DNA of 64,000 nucleotides from assembly GCF_042688385.1 (NCBI RefSeq), contig NZ_JBHUPY010000026.1:1-64000 (forward strand), read 5' to 3'. The notes under the pieces were generated by a model, which saw nothing but the letters and a program-made list of their open reading frames with translations, searched no databases and was not told the DNA's origin. Positions 34,089-42,986 of this stretch are shown piece by piece (the first letter of the stretch is position 1; every line of letters begins with the position of its first letter). Made by a program: the position numbers and the translations under genes. The DNA comes from Herpetosiphon sp042688385. GTDB lineage: Bacteria > Chloroflexota > Chloroflexia > Chloroflexales > Herpetosiphonaceae.

Positions 34089-34539
34089 TCGCCGCCTCTC
34101 GTCGCCACGTTGTTATTGCAAATAATAAACAGCCAAGCTGCAAATCAAAGGGCTGTGAATCATGAAAATTGGCAATCATCGTCCGATTCCAAAAACCTTC
34201 GGTTTTAATTTCACCAACGATCTGCTGATTCAGATACACCTGATAGGTACTTTTCCAAGCCGATGGCCGCTCAAAGCGCAATGGTTGGTTGGCATAATGG
34301 CCTTCGAGAATTGGTTTCCAAAAACCAAAGCGCTGAATCCGCATTAATTCTTGCCCATTGACTGTGATCAGAATCGGGTAGCCCTTGGCTTTTGGATTGT
34401 CAAGGCTATAGAAATTAGCTCCAATTTGCCATTGGACTGTGCCGCGCCAACCCTTAAATTCCACTTCGAATGGGGCATGATAAGGGCTGCTAATTTCAAG
34501 TTTTCTGGCAGTCCAACTACTATATCGAGCTTGCAGCAT
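34069..34539 (-). CDS. unknown protein coupled to the two-component system
   Basis: The protein has 156 residues and no confident family. It is beta-rich with repeated aromatic-Gly patterns (FKGWRGTVQWQIG, IQRFGFWKPILEG, KTEGFWNRTMIA), and ends with a hydrophobic stretch (LQLGCLLFAITTW) and an Ala-rich tail. The fold may be LURP/tubby-like, which is only a guess. The ATG at 34539 has GGAGA upstream. Its last 20 nt overlap the kinase start, so it is translated with the kinase and may tune the signal or belong to the same response. Confidence 0.65.
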   Translation of the reverse strand: MLQARYSSWTARKLEISSPYHAPFEVEFKGWRGTVQWQIGANFYSLDNPKAKGYPILITVNGQELMRIQRFGFWKPILEGHYANQPLRFERPSAWKSTYQVYLNQQIVGEIKTEGFWNRTMIANFHDSQPFDLQLGCLLFAITTWRREAASAAAAS

Positions 34540-34734
34540 TGTATTCTCCAATCAGCACAGTGCTTAATAACTACTATAAATCAGTGATTTGGATTGTACA
34601 TCCGAATCAGGGGCCAACTGAAACTGTAAAATTTGCAACTCGCCCTCGTCCTTTAGTACGAGCCTCGCCATGAGCAGGTTGCGCTCCACGAGTTTCGCGC
34701 TCAAGCAAACGCAATTCACATGGCCAAAGTTTGG

Positions 34735-34740
34735 GTATAA
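34735..34740 (+). promoter_or_regulatory. -10 of the radical SAM gene
   Basis: GGGTATAATGCG gives a perfect TATAAT about 35 nt before the start codon. A TTCACA lies 15 bp upstream as a possible weak -35. Confidence 0.55.
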
Positions 34741-34773
34741 TGCGCAAGAATAACTACACCATGGAGTTGTCTA

Positions 34774-35898
34774 ATGGCCTATTATGTTGAAGAGCGCCCT
34801 GGTGGGCCAGCGCTTGCACCTCGTCGCCCTACAATTAATGAATTTTTTCTCTCGACCTATCAAGTTGGTCCATATGTGGGCTGCGAATTTGGGTGCGCCT
34901 ATTGCGATGGCTGGTCGTTCAGTCAGCGGCCATTCAACGAGGTTATCCGCGCTAATGTTGATTTGCCCGACCGCTTTGCTGAGCAATTAAGCTCTATTTC
35001 GCGTGGTGATCTGGTGGCATTTAGCCTTGGCGATGCTTATCAACCTGCCGAAAAAACCTATCGCTTGACCCGCCAGATGTTGCAGGCTTGCCAAGTTGCC
35101 AAACAACCAGTGCTGATTTTGACCAAAAGTTTGGCCGTAATGGATGATTTGACCCTCTTGCAACGCATGAACGAGCAGGGTTTGGCGATTGTGGTGATGA
35201 GTATTCCCACCGTTGATCCCTTGCTTTCTGAAAAATTAGAGGGCAAAGTGGCCCCGCCGTCTGCGCGTTTGGAAGCCCTGAATACGCTCAAACGAGCAGG
35301 CATTCCGACGGGCGTGGCAATGTTGCCGGTCATTCCCTACTTGACTGATACCGATCGCCAATTGCCGATGACCTTGAATGCGATTGCCAATGTGCAGCCA
35401 GATTTTGTGCTTTGGGAATATTTGTGGCAGCCCAATGAACGCCATCGCCAGCGTATGGCCGACCTGCTTTCGCGCTTGGGCAATTATCCCGCTTCCTATT
35501 ATCGCGAATTGTATGGCAAGGAGATGCAGCCCAGCCTTGAGTACCGCCGCGAGATGCACCGCGATATTTTGGGCCGTTTTGAAGAACTGGATCTGAACCC
35601 ACGCGCACCATTAGCGCTCTATCGCGACCATTTATCACCAAATAACGTTGCATCCTTGATGCTCAAACATCAAGCCTTTATCGATCAAATCAAAGGCCGT
35701 GAATTGTTGGCCAGCCGCCATTCCAATTTGGCCGAAGCGGTGTTTAATGGCAAAGCCGATGAACCGGCGCTCGCGGTTAGCCCGTTGTGGCCAATGCTCC
35801 GCGAAGTGTTGAAAATTAGCGACAGCCGCGAGCGGCTCGACCAAATTCTCGACAAAGTACGTAGCCCCGATTCCCCTGTTCCTCCCAGTAACGAGTGA
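34774..35898 (+). CDS. SPL-family radical SAM protein
   Basis: The protein has 374 residues. The Fe-S cluster motif is GCEFGCAYCDG (C-x3-C-x2-C) near residue 38, in the arrangement of the spore photoproduct lyase-like group. Conserved features include YVGCEFGCAYC, SLGDAYQPAE, and the strand/helix pattern of a partial TIM barrel (VLILTKSLAV, IVVMSIPTV, VAMLPVIPY). This organism does not form spores, so it is more likely a DNA-repair-like or unknown SPL homologue. GGAG lies 7 nt before the ATG. Confidence 0.85.
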   Translation: MAYYVEERPGGPALAPRRPTINEFFLSTYQVGPYVGCEFGCAYCDGWSFSQRPFNEVIRANVDLPDRFAEQLSSISRGDLVAFSLGDAYQPAEKTYRLTRQMLQACQVAKQPVLILTKSLAVMDDLTLLQRMNEQGLAIVVMSIPTVDPLLSEKLEGKVAPPSARLEALNTLKRAGIPTGVAMLPVIPYLTDTDRQLPMTLNAIANVQPDFVLWEYLWQPNERHRQRMADLLSRLGNYPASYYRELYGKEMQPSLEYRREMHRDILGRFEELDLNPRAPLALYRDHLSPNNVASLMLKHQAFIDQIKGRELLASRHSNLAEAVFNGKADEPALAVSPLWPMLREVLKISDSRERLDQILDKVRSPDSPVPPSNE

Positions 35899-36064
35899 AC
35901 CATGAAGGGGCAATTGGAGTACATAAGGTGAGCAAAAAACCGCCTGTAGAAGTTGCAAAACTCCTACTCGACAAAGCTACGAACTCAGGTAGGATGTAAT
36001 TCTCTGAGTTCCCAATGTCTAAATTTGCCCTGACCGCAGGTTTAGGCTGATTCACGCAGGTGTC

Positions 36065-37852
36065 ATGAGTGTTCAAACACCCACCATCCGATTGCCCGAT
36101 TCGACTGTCCAAGCGGCCTTATTGCCAACCGAATTGATCTTAATCGGCCTCGTATGCTGGTTGGGGTTTTGGGTTTGCTGGCGTTGGCTGCGTCGGCGCA
36201 CTGCGCTGAAAATTAGCACCCAATTGAGCTTATGGCACTGGCCGCAAAGTCAACAAACCTTAATCATCGATCAGCATGCCAAGCTTGTTTCAATTAGCCC
36301 AACGTTGAACCAACAGCTTGGTTACAGCGATTTATCACTCAATGGCACAGCATTCGCCCAACTTTTGCACCCCGATTCATACCACCAGTTTCGGCAAGCC
36401 CTGAATCAGCCAACCAGCCAAACTCAATGGCAACCCTTGCGCTATCGCCATGCCGATGGCTCGTGGCAAACTTTAGAATCGTGTTGGCATCAAGTTGGCC
36501 GCTATTGGATTATCAGTTGCCGTGAGCGTGAAGCTGCCGCGCTTGATCGAACGCCACCAACAATCGATTGGTTGACTGGCTTGCCCAATCGCCAAAGCTT
36601 GGTCGTTCAACTACAACACTTGATTGCGCAGCGCCAGCTTGATCAACATCAGTTTGCGGTGTTGTTCGTCGAGGTTGATCGATTTAGCGCGGTCAATGAT
36701 GCCTTGGGCTACGATGTGGGCGATCAGGCGCTGCAAACGATTGCCCAACGCCTGCAAGCGACGCTTGGCCCTGCCGATTTGGCAGCTCGTTTGGGCGGCG
36801 ATGAATTTGTGGTGGTGCTTGCTCAGGTGCAGCATGCCCAACAAGCGCTGGAGCATGCTCAACGCATTCAAGAGCAATTTAGCCAGCCCATGCTTTTGGC
36901 CGATAAACCAATTTATACCTCGCTGGGCATTGGCGTAACCCTTGGCGATGGTCAAGCCCAAGCCGAAACCCTCTTGCGTGAAGCAGATACGGCGATGTAT
37001 CAGGCCAAAACTGCTGGCATTGGCCAAATCTTTTTGTTTGATCGAGCCTTGCATGCGGCGCTGACTGAGCGTTGGCAACTGGAAATTGATTTGCGTGGAG
37101 CCTTGGAGCGCCACGAGTTAATTTTGCATTATCAGCCAATTACGGCTTTGCCAACTGGCCAGATGGTTGGGGTTGAGGCGTTGTTGCGTTGGCATCACCC
37201 TCAGCGTGGAATGATTTTGCCCAACGAATTTATTCCCTTGGCCGAGGAAAGCGGCTTAATTGTGCCGATTGGCTTTTGGGCGCTCGAAACTGCGTGTCAG
37301 CAATTTTTGGCTTGGCAAGCTGATCATTCACGTTCTGGCTTACAAGTGCTTTCGGTCAATCTTTCGGCGCGCCAGTTGGCCAGCCCAGCGCTCATTCAAA
37401 CGCTTGGCGAGATTATTAAACGCACCGGAATTGCCCCAGCCCAATTGGAGCTAGAAATTACCGAAAGTATGGTGATTCATGGCTTGGAATCGGCGCGGGC
37501 GCAATTGGACGCTATCAAAGATTTGGGCGTAAAGCTGGCAATTGATGATTTTGGCACTGGCTATTCGTCATTGAGCTATTTACACCATTTCCCCTTAGAT
37601 ACGCTCAAAGTTGATCGTTCATTTGTTAATGCCATGAGCGGTGGCAGCCGCAACGTCGAAATTGTGCGCGCAATTATCATGCTTTCGCAGCAATTGGCTA
37701 TGAATGTGATTGCTGAAGGCATCGAAACCACCGAAGAAGCGGCAACCCTGCGCGATTTGGGCTGCGATTATGGCCAAGGCTATCATTTTAGCCGCCCGTT
37801 GACCGCGCCCGATATTAGCTCGTGGCTGCATAGCCAACCTCTGAGCCTCTGA
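36065..37852 (+). CDS. membrane GGDEF-EAL cyclic-di-GMP protein
   Basis: The protein has 595 residues. One helix lies at about 22-42, then a PAS-like domain (60-155), GGDEF (165-325) and EAL (340-590). The cyclase site RLGGDEFVVV is intact. The inhibitory RxxD is absent (GPAD). The phosphodiesterase site is complete in outline: VEALLRW, LELEITESM, IDDFGTGYSSLSYL, DTLKVDRSF and EGIET. It could therefore make or degrade c-di-GMP; such hybrids often have one dominant activity. AGGTG precedes the ATG. Confidence 0.9.
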   Translation: MSVQTPTIRLPDSTVQAALLPTELILIGLVCWLGFWVCWRWLRRRTALKISTQLSLWHWPQSQQTLIIDQHAKLVSISPTLNQQLGYSDLSLNGTAFAQLLHPDSYHQFRQALNQPTSQTQWQPLRYRHADGSWQTLESCWHQVGRYWIISCREREAAALDRTPPTIDWLTGLPNRQSLVVQLQHLIAQRQLDQHQFAVLFVEVDRFSAVNDALGYDVGDQALQTIAQRLQATLGPADLAARLGGDEFVVVLAQVQHAQQALEHAQRIQEQFSQPMLLADKPIYTSLGIGVTLGDGQAQAETLLREADTAMYQAKTAGIGQIFLFDRALHAALTERWQLEIDLRGALERHELILHYQPITALPTGQMVGVEALLRWHHPQRGMILPNEFIPLAEESGLIVPIGFWALETACQQFLAWQADHSRSGLQVLSVNLSARQLASPALIQTLGEIIKRTGIAPAQLELEITESMVIHGLESARAQLDAIKDLGVKLAIDDFGTGYSSLSYLHHFPLDTLKVDRSFVNAMSGGSRNVEIVRAIIMLSQQLAMNVIAEGIETTEEAATLRDLGCDYGQGYHFSRPLTAPDISSWLHSQPLSL

Positions 37853-37925
37853 AACATGGGGCAATCTAGCTCGTAACATAACCTGAATTGAGTGGATTTG
37901 AAGCTCCTTGGCTGAGAGATGCTTT

Positions 37926-38171
37926 ATGCAAATCAAAGAAACGCGGATACTCGCGGTCGTTGCTGGTGGGCTTAATTGGATTATTAGTTTGATGGCCGCC
38001 TTTGGTGCTGAAGATAGTTGGTTTCAAGCAGGCCAATTTTTCTTTTTGGGCGGCTTTTTTGTTTTATTAGGTTTGCAAGTTAGCTATGAAGGTTCTGCGC
38101 TGTATAAAAAATTGGCGTGGGCTTCGCTTGCGATAAGTATGATTTTTGCCGTATTGCATTTGATGAATTAA
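37926..38171 (+). CDS. small membrane protein
   Basis: The protein has 81 residues and three hydrophobic helices, starting MQIKETRILAVVAGG. The family is not recognised. The ATG at 37926 has GAGAG upstream; the six-codon extension upstream is rejected. It lies 73 nt after the GGDEF-EAL gene and is followed by a strong terminator, so it may be co-transcribed with it. Confidence 0.65.
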   Translation: MQIKETRILAVVAGGLNWIISLMAAFGAEDSWFQAGQFFFLGGFFVLLGLQVSYEGSALYKKLAWASLAISMIFAVLHLMN

Positions 38172-38173
38172 AT

Positions 38174-38215
38174 AAAAGCCCTGCTGCGTTGGCACACACA
38201 GCAGGGCTTTTTTGT
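38174..38215. terminator. bidirectional terminator
   Basis: AAAAGCCCTGCTG (38174-38186) pairs perfectly with 38199-38211, followed by TTTT. It separates two convergent genes. Confidence 0.9.
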
Positions 38216-38228
38216 TTAGTAGCGCGAT

Positions 38229-38648
38229 CTATGACATGCCAAACAAACGATTGCCTGGCAAGCGCATAATCCCAACCACGATCAACACTAAGACCGCAAT
38301 TGTACCAAGCGCCATCAAGCGATAGCGAGCTGCTGGAATTTCACCACGTTTGACTTTGGCATTAACTACGTGGGCTAAAGCTAAGGCCAGCACCATCATG
38401 GTTGGGTGCTCAAAGCGCACCGTCGTAGGATTGAGTTTATCCCACGATTGGCGGGCAACATACAGCGCCAAGCCACCAAGCAACTGAATATCAATTGCAA
38501 TTGTGGTGAAGAGCATAATTTTGCGGGCGGTGTCGCTCCATGGTTGTTTGGTCAGCCAACCCCACAAACCATAGCCAACGGCAACCAAAATCGCCAACAT
38601 AACAATCCAACGCCAACCTGAGTGAGCGCTCAGCAGAAATGTTTGCAT
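38229..38648 (-). CDS. four-helix membrane protein with conserved HSGWRW
   Basis: The protein has 139 residues and four helices. The N-terminus MQTFLLSAHSGWRWIVMLA and a second His pair (EHPTMMVLALALAHV) recall small cytochrome-b-like membrane proteins known from several phyla, where histidines could bind haem. This is a resemblance only. The start at 38648 has GGAGG 11 nt upstream; the frame continues 32 codons upstream but those are not membrane-protein-like. Confidence 0.65.
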   Translation of the reverse strand: MQTFLLSAHSGWRWIVMLAILVAVGYGLWGWLTKQPWSDTARKIMLFTTIAIDIQLLGGLALYVARQSWDKLNPTTVRFEHPTMMVLALALAHVVNAKVKRGEIPAARYRLMALGTIAVLVLIVVGIMRLPGNRLFGMS

Positions 38649-38754
38649 GAGTCGGTGATCCTCCAAAACACAAGAAATCGAAAGCACTGTGCTGAATGCT
38701 ATCATAGCATAGCCTAGCTGCGTCAAGCATTCAATCGTTGCCATTTATGAACAA

Positions 38755-38795
38755 CAAAAAAACCACCCTCGGTGCTCAGCACCAAGGGCGGTTTT
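38755..38795 (-). terminator. terminator of the pspC gene
   Basis: On the minus strand AACCGCCCTTGGTGCT pairs with AGCACCGAGGGTGGTT (G-U allowed) and is followed by TTTTTGTTG. Confidence 0.85.
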
Positions 38796-38807
38796 GGGGG
38801 TCATCAA

Positions 38808-39380
38808 TTAGATTTTGTTGTTGCGAATCAACCACACGCCTGCAACGACTAAGCCAACTGGAATCAGCACTGGAGCGATGTCGACCAAGATGCTGCTCAG
38901 GAACAAGGCCCCACCGATGACCAAGGCGCTCTTGAGCCATAAGTTGCGGCGAGCTTTGATCACATCTGGGCTAACCGTGGCAACTGGCGTTGAAAGGTTG
39001 CTAACTGGAATGCTTTGGCCAACTGGTTGACCAGTCACTGGGTCGAAGCGATATGGTTCAGCTTTGATTGCTTGGCCAGTCATTGGGTCGAAGCGAGCAT
39101 TGACGCTTGGTTGAACCCCGACGCTTTGGGCAACTTGATAGTTGACTGGTTGTTGGACAACTTGGCCTGGTTGAGCCAAGTAGCTCACTGCACCGCGAGG
39201 CATAATGAACCACAACAATGGGTAGAGCAAAATGCTAATCCCAGTCCAAACCAACAAGACAAAGCTCAGGCGAACCCAGATTGAATCGACGGCTAAATAT
39301 TCGGCAATCCCACCACAAACGCCAGCAAAACGGCGGTCGGTAGCGCTGCGGGTCAAACGGTTTGAAACTTGCGTAGTCAT
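38808..39380 (-). CDS. pspC: PspC-domain membrane protein
   Basis: The protein has 190 residues. Residues 8-65 are a PspC domain (RSATDRRFAGVCGGIAEYLA, then LLYPLLWFIMPRG). A linker repeats FDPMTGQ and FDPVTGQ. Two more helices close the protein. PspC proteins sense or buffer membrane stress; no PspA or PspB gene is nearby. AAGGAGC lies before the ATG. The repeated [RF]-DPxTGQ motif in the linker is notable and may bind a partner. Confidence 0.87.
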   Translation of the reverse strand: MTTQVSNRLTRSATDRRFAGVCGGIAEYLAVDSIWVRLSFVLLVWTGISILLYPLLWFIMPRGAVSYLAQPGQVVQQPVNYQVAQSVGVQPSVNARFDPMTGQAIKAEPYRFDPVTGQPVGQSIPVSNLSTPVATVSPDVIKARRNLWLKSALVIGGALFLSSILVDIAPVLIPVGLVVAGVWLIRNNKI

Positions 39381-39491
39381 TGGTGTAGCTCCTTCAAAAG
39401 CAATTGTTTGATTATCTGCTAACTAGGACGCTAGGCTATTTTGAATTGTTGCAGCGAGATTCCAATCAGTTTTATTGTGGTTTGATTATTC

Positions 39492-39520
39492 TTGCAGTGA
39501 AGCTGATGCTGTGGTATAAT
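39492..39520 (+). promoter_or_regulatory. promoter of tRNA-Cys
   Basis: TTGCAG (39492-39497), a 17-bp spacer and a perfect TATAAT (39515-39520) lie 10 bp before the mature 5' end of the tRNA. Confidence 0.8.
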
Positions 39521-39530
39521 CCCGCCTGTT

Positions 39531-39605
39531 GGCGACATAGCCAAGTGGTAAGGCAGTGGTCTGCAAAACCGCGATCCATGGGTTCGAATCCCATTGTCGC
39601 CTCCA
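39531..39605 (+). tRNA. tRNA-Cys (GCA), CCA encoded
   Basis: The 7-bp acceptor GGCGACA/TGTCGCC is complete. The anticodon loop holds GCA (TCTGCAAAA), the T-arm is GGGTTCGAATCCC, the discriminator is U73 and CCA is encoded at 39603-39605. U73 and GCA are identity elements of cysteine tRNA. Confidence 0.97.
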
Positions 39606-39611
39606 AACGAT

Positions 39612-39653
39612 CAAACGCTGGTTGATGTATTCAGCCAGCGTTTGGTGTTTTAG
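39612..39653 (+). terminator. terminator after tRNA-Cys
   Basis: CAAACGCTGG (39612-39621) pairs with CCAGCGTTTG (39635-39644), followed by GTGTTTT. Confidence 0.7.
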
Positions 39654-39736
39654 CTGCTTTAAAGAGTTGGGTTTGAAGAACGAAGCGCCGCTATAATACA
39701 AGCAATCAAATAGCCTTGTAGGATAGGAGCCTCGCT

Positions 39737-40810
39737 ATGCTACCAACCACAATTCGCACGATCATCGCTGAAGCGATCAATTTGCCCTTGACCGAGCCTT
39801 TTGCCATTGCCAGCGGCAGCCAAGCAGTTGCGGCCAATGTGTTAATTAAAATCGAATTAGCCGATGGCACGCTTGGCTTAGGCGAGGCGGCTCCTTTTCC
39901 GGCGGTTAGTGGCGAAACCCAAGCGAGCACCCTGATTGCCATCCAAGCCTTACAACCAAGCCTGCTTGGTGCAGATGTGCGGGCATGGCGAAAGTTGGCG
40001 TTGCTGCTCAATCAGCTCGATCACGAAGCTGCTGCTGCTCGTTGTGGCCTCGAAATGGCCATGCTTGATGCCTTAACCCGCCACTACAAGGTTCCATTGC
40101 ACATCTTTTTTGGTGGTATGAGCCAGCAGCTCGAAACTGATATGACAATTACTGCTGGCGATGAAGCGCATGCAGCAGCTTCAGCCAAAGCGATTGTTGC
40201 CCGTGGAATTAACGTGATTAAGGTTAAAACTGCTGGCGAGAATGTTGACTACGATCTGGCCCGAGTGCGGGCAATTCATCAGGCTGCGCCGCATGCACCC
40301 TTAATTGTTGATGGCAATTGTGGCTACGATCTGGATCGCGCTTTAGCTTTTTGCGCTGCTTGCAAGGCCGAAGCGATTCCGCTGACGCTCTTTGAGCAAC
40401 CATTGCCACGTGAAGATTGGGCTGGCATGGCCAAGCTTAGCGCTCAGGCGGGCGTTGCGATTGCCGCCGACGAATCGGCGCGCTCGGCCAGCGATGTGCT
40501 GCGAATTGCTCGCGAAGGCACTGCCAACGTGATTAACATTAAATTGATGAAGGCTGGCGTGGCTGAAGCCTTGAACATGATTGCGATTGCCGAGGCGGCA
40601 GGTTTAGGCTTGATGATTGGCGGCATGGTCGAAAGCATTTTGGCCATGAGCTTCTCGGCCAATCTGGCAGCTGGCAATGGCAATTTCCAGTTTGTTGATT
40701 TGGATACGCCGCTGTTTATTGCTGAACACCCGTTTGTTGGTGGCTTTGAACAGGCTGGTGGACGCTTAATTTTATCCAATGTCGCTGGCCATGGCGTGAA
40801 TTTGGCCTAA
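39737..40810 (+). CDS. dipeptide epimerase (enolase superfamily)
   Basis: The protein has 357 residues. The family is the muconate-lactonizing subgroup, probably L-Ala-D/L-Glu or a related dipeptide epimerase. The catalytic lysines are in INVIKVKTAG and NIKLMKAG; metal ligands are in IVDGNCGYD, LFEQP and AADESARS. It epimerises an alpha carbon next to a carboxylate in peptides, for example in murein peptide recycling; the exact dipeptide is not predictable. AGGAG precedes the ATG, and TATAAT (39692-39697) is a likely -10. Confidence 0.87.
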   Translation: MLPTTIRTIIAEAINLPLTEPFAIASGSQAVAANVLIKIELADGTLGLGEAAPFPAVSGETQASTLIAIQALQPSLLGADVRAWRKLALLLNQLDHEAAAARCGLEMAMLDALTRHYKVPLHIFFGGMSQQLETDMTITAGDEAHAAASAKAIVARGINVIKVKTAGENVDYDLARVRAIHQAAPHAPLIVDGNCGYDLDRALAFCAACKAEAIPLTLFEQPLPREDWAGMAKLSAQAGVAIAADESARSASDVLRIAREGTANVINIKLMKAGVAEALNMIAIAEAAGLGLMIGGMVESILAMSFSANLAAGNGNFQFVDLDTPLFIAEHPFVGGFEQAGGRLILSNVAGHGVNLA

Positions 40811-40813
40811 ATC

Positions 40814-40878
40814 AGCCCCCCATAACCACCCAATGCTCAGCATTGTACGCATTTTGGGCTAGCTTTTTAAGCTTCGTT
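40814..40878 (+). terminator. probable terminator of the epimerase gene
   Basis: AGCCC and GGGCT close over an ATGCTCAGCAT hairpin, and GCTTTTTAAGC follows. Confidence 0.5.
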
Positions 40879-41013
40879 GCACTAGACTTGCTGTAACAAA
40901 ACCAATTGAATGGCGTAGATAAATTGCTCATTCTAATGGGCTGAAATGCTATTTTTGCTTAACAAAACCATAACATTGGAGCATTCTTGATCTTTGGATA
41001 GAACGGAGTTGTT

Positions 41014-42177
41014 ATGCGTAAGGCATGGGTGGTTGCAATAGGCTTTTTTATGATTTGTGCATTCGTCGTTGGGGCCGTCAGCAACGGCTGGCTGGATTCT
41101 TCAGCACCGTTGGCAATTTTACCAACCAGAATGCCGAGCACGCCCGACCCAAGTCAGGCAATTAAGCTCCAAATAGTCTATAGCAGTGAAAAAGATATTT
41201 GGCTCAAGCAAACAGTTAATACATGGCTCGCGACCAAGCCTACTGTCGATGGCAAACCAATTCAGGTCGACTTGATTGCACGTGGCTCGCAGGAGATTGT
41301 GAGCCAATTGGAGGCTGGCAGTTTGCGCCCAACCGCGATTAGCCCAGCAAGTAGCCTGCAAATTACCCAAATTAATGCGGCCCAAATTGATGGCAAAACC
41401 AATTTGGCTGCTGATACCCAACCGTTGCTGATTTCGCCGCTAGTGCTGGTGACCTACGAAGGCTCGCCTGCAGCGAAGCTGGTTAAATCGCAAGATGCGC
41501 AATTTTGGCAAACGCTGCATGATGGTGTATTGCTGCCGCAGCGCAACCAGAAAATTCTCATGAGCCAAACCAGCCCAACCACCTCGAATAGCGGGTTTCA
41601 AGCCTGGGTTTTGATGGCCTATGCCTATCATAATAAAGCTAACGGCTTAACCGCTGCTGATATTAACGATCCCAAGTTTGTCGAATGGCTGCAAGGCTAT
41701 GCCAAAAATGTCGAACAATTTGTCGAAAGCACTGGCTCGCTCATGCAAAAAATGGTGCAGGTTGGACCAGCTAATTATGGTGCTGCTATCGTTTATGAAA
41801 GCACAGCCTTAGAATATTTGCCTAAATCACAGGGTCGCTTTGGCAAATTGCTGTTGTTGTATCCACCTCAAAATTTATACAGCGACCATCCTTTGGCCAT
41901 TTTGGATGCCTCGTGGAGCAGCGCTGATCAACGCGAAGCTGCTGGCTTGTTGCGTGAATTTCTCTTGGAAAAAGACCAACAAACGACTGCCGTGCAGCAA
42001 GGCTTTCGCCCAGTCGACCCTGATGTTGCAATTGATGCAGCCGATTCACCATTTGTAAAATACCAAAGCGCTGGCGTGCAACTGAGCATTGCCAATCTGG
42101 CCGCTGAGCCAGATGCCGCCACAATTAAAGCGGTGCTCGATTTGTGGAATTCGATTGAACCAAGTGTTAAACGTTAA
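41014..42177 (+). CDS. exported solute-binding-like protein
   Basis: The protein has 387 residues. A signal anchor or signal peptide covers residues 1-27, followed by a short Pro/Thr stretch. The rest resembles periplasmic binding proteins of the extracellular solute-binding class (KLQIVYSSEKDIWLKQTVNT, VSQLEAGSLRPTAISPASS, GFQAWVLMAYAYHNK). No transporter genes are adjacent; instead a coiled-coil membrane protein and a membrane protein follow with 38- and 21-bp gaps. It may act as a membrane-tethered ligand sensor instead of a transport receptor (inference). Confidence 0.75.
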   Translation: MRKAWVVAIGFFMICAFVVGAVSNGWLDSSAPLAILPTRMPSTPDPSQAIKLQIVYSSEKDIWLKQTVNTWLATKPTVDGKPIQVDLIARGSQEIVSQLEAGSLRPTAISPASSLQITQINAAQIDGKTNLAADTQPLLISPLVLVTYEGSPAAKLVKSQDAQFWQTLHDGVLLPQRNQKILMSQTSPTTSNSGFQAWVLMAYAYHNKANGLTAADINDPKFVEWLQGYAKNVEQFVESTGSLMQKMVQVGPANYGAAIVYESTALEYLPKSQGRFGKLLLLYPPQNLYSDHPLAILDASWSSADQREAAGLLREFLLEKDQQTTAVQQGFRPVDPDVAIDAADSPFVKYQSAGVQLSIANLAAEPDAATIKAVLDLWNSIEPSVKR

Positions 42178-42215
42178 CCAGCGGAGCAATTTTTCTAGAG
42201 ATTGGACGTAGCCTT

Positions 42216-42965
42216 ATGAATTCACGGCATCCTTTACGTGTTGCGGCCACCAAGCCCCTGCCCTTAGTTGTCTTGGCAGTTGGGATTGCCATGTCGCTGA
42301 CGATTTATCCTTGGTTGATTGTGGTTGCACTTATTGCCTATGGGTTGATGCTCTGGGCGTTGGCCAGCGACCCCAATATTTTGGCCCAAAAGCCCGAAGC
42401 ACCAAAATTGGCCAAAATTACCAGCCGTACCTTTCAATCGCATTTGGATACGATTGATCATACTCGCCGCGAGATTACGCGCTCGACCAATGTAACTGCT
42501 GGGCCGTTGCAACGCCTATTGCAGCCAATTGCCGAGCAGGCCAATGAGTTGTATCAACAAGCCCATGGCTTAGCTGATAAAGGCCAATTGATCGAGCAAT
42601 ATTTGTATACCTCGCCACCGCATGGCTTGCAACCGCAAATCGATAATCTTGATCAGCGAATTGCCATGACCAAAGACAGCTATACCGTTGATCAATTGAA
42701 AGAAACTCGCGCCGCCTTGATTGATCGGCAGCAAAATGCCCAAGCTTTGGCAACCTACTATGATCGCATTACGGCTCAATTGCAAAATATTGCTGCCAAC
42801 CTTGATAATGTGTTGGCTGAAACCGTGCGTTTGCGTGCATCCGAGGCTTCGAGCGCAACCCAAACCTCGCAAGAAGTTGCCGAGCGGCTGAGCAATTTGA
42901 ACGCCGATATGGATGCGTTTCAGCATGTTTTGGAAGGCGCAATGTCGCAAAGTGGCGTTGCCTAA
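42216..42965 (+). CDS. membrane protein with long coiled coil
   Basis: The protein has 249 residues. Two helices at about 17-52 are followed by a long cytoplasmic helical region (70-240) with coiled-coil character (DNLDQRIAMTKDSYTVDQL, NIAANLDNVLAETVRLRASE). The family is not recognised. The position between the binding-like protein and another membrane protein suggests a three-part complex. Confidence 0.65.
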   Translation: MNSRHPLRVAATKPLPLVVLAVGIAMSLTIYPWLIVVALIAYGLMLWALASDPNILAQKPEAPKLAKITSRTFQSHLDTIDHTRREITRSTNVTAGPLQRLLQPIAEQANELYQQAHGLADKGQLIEQYLYTSPPHGLQPQIDNLDQRIAMTKDSYTVDQLKETRAALIDRQQNAQALATYYDRITAQLQNIAANLDNVLAETVRLRASEASSATQTSQEVAERLSNLNADMDAFQHVLEGAMSQSGVA

Positions 42966-42986
42966 ACAGCTACCTGGGAGAATTGT

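Noticed and set aside
36611..37114. Minus-strand ORF opposite the GGDEF domain
   Set aside because: It is a shadow frame of the strongly conserved GGDEF-EAL gene with no start signal.
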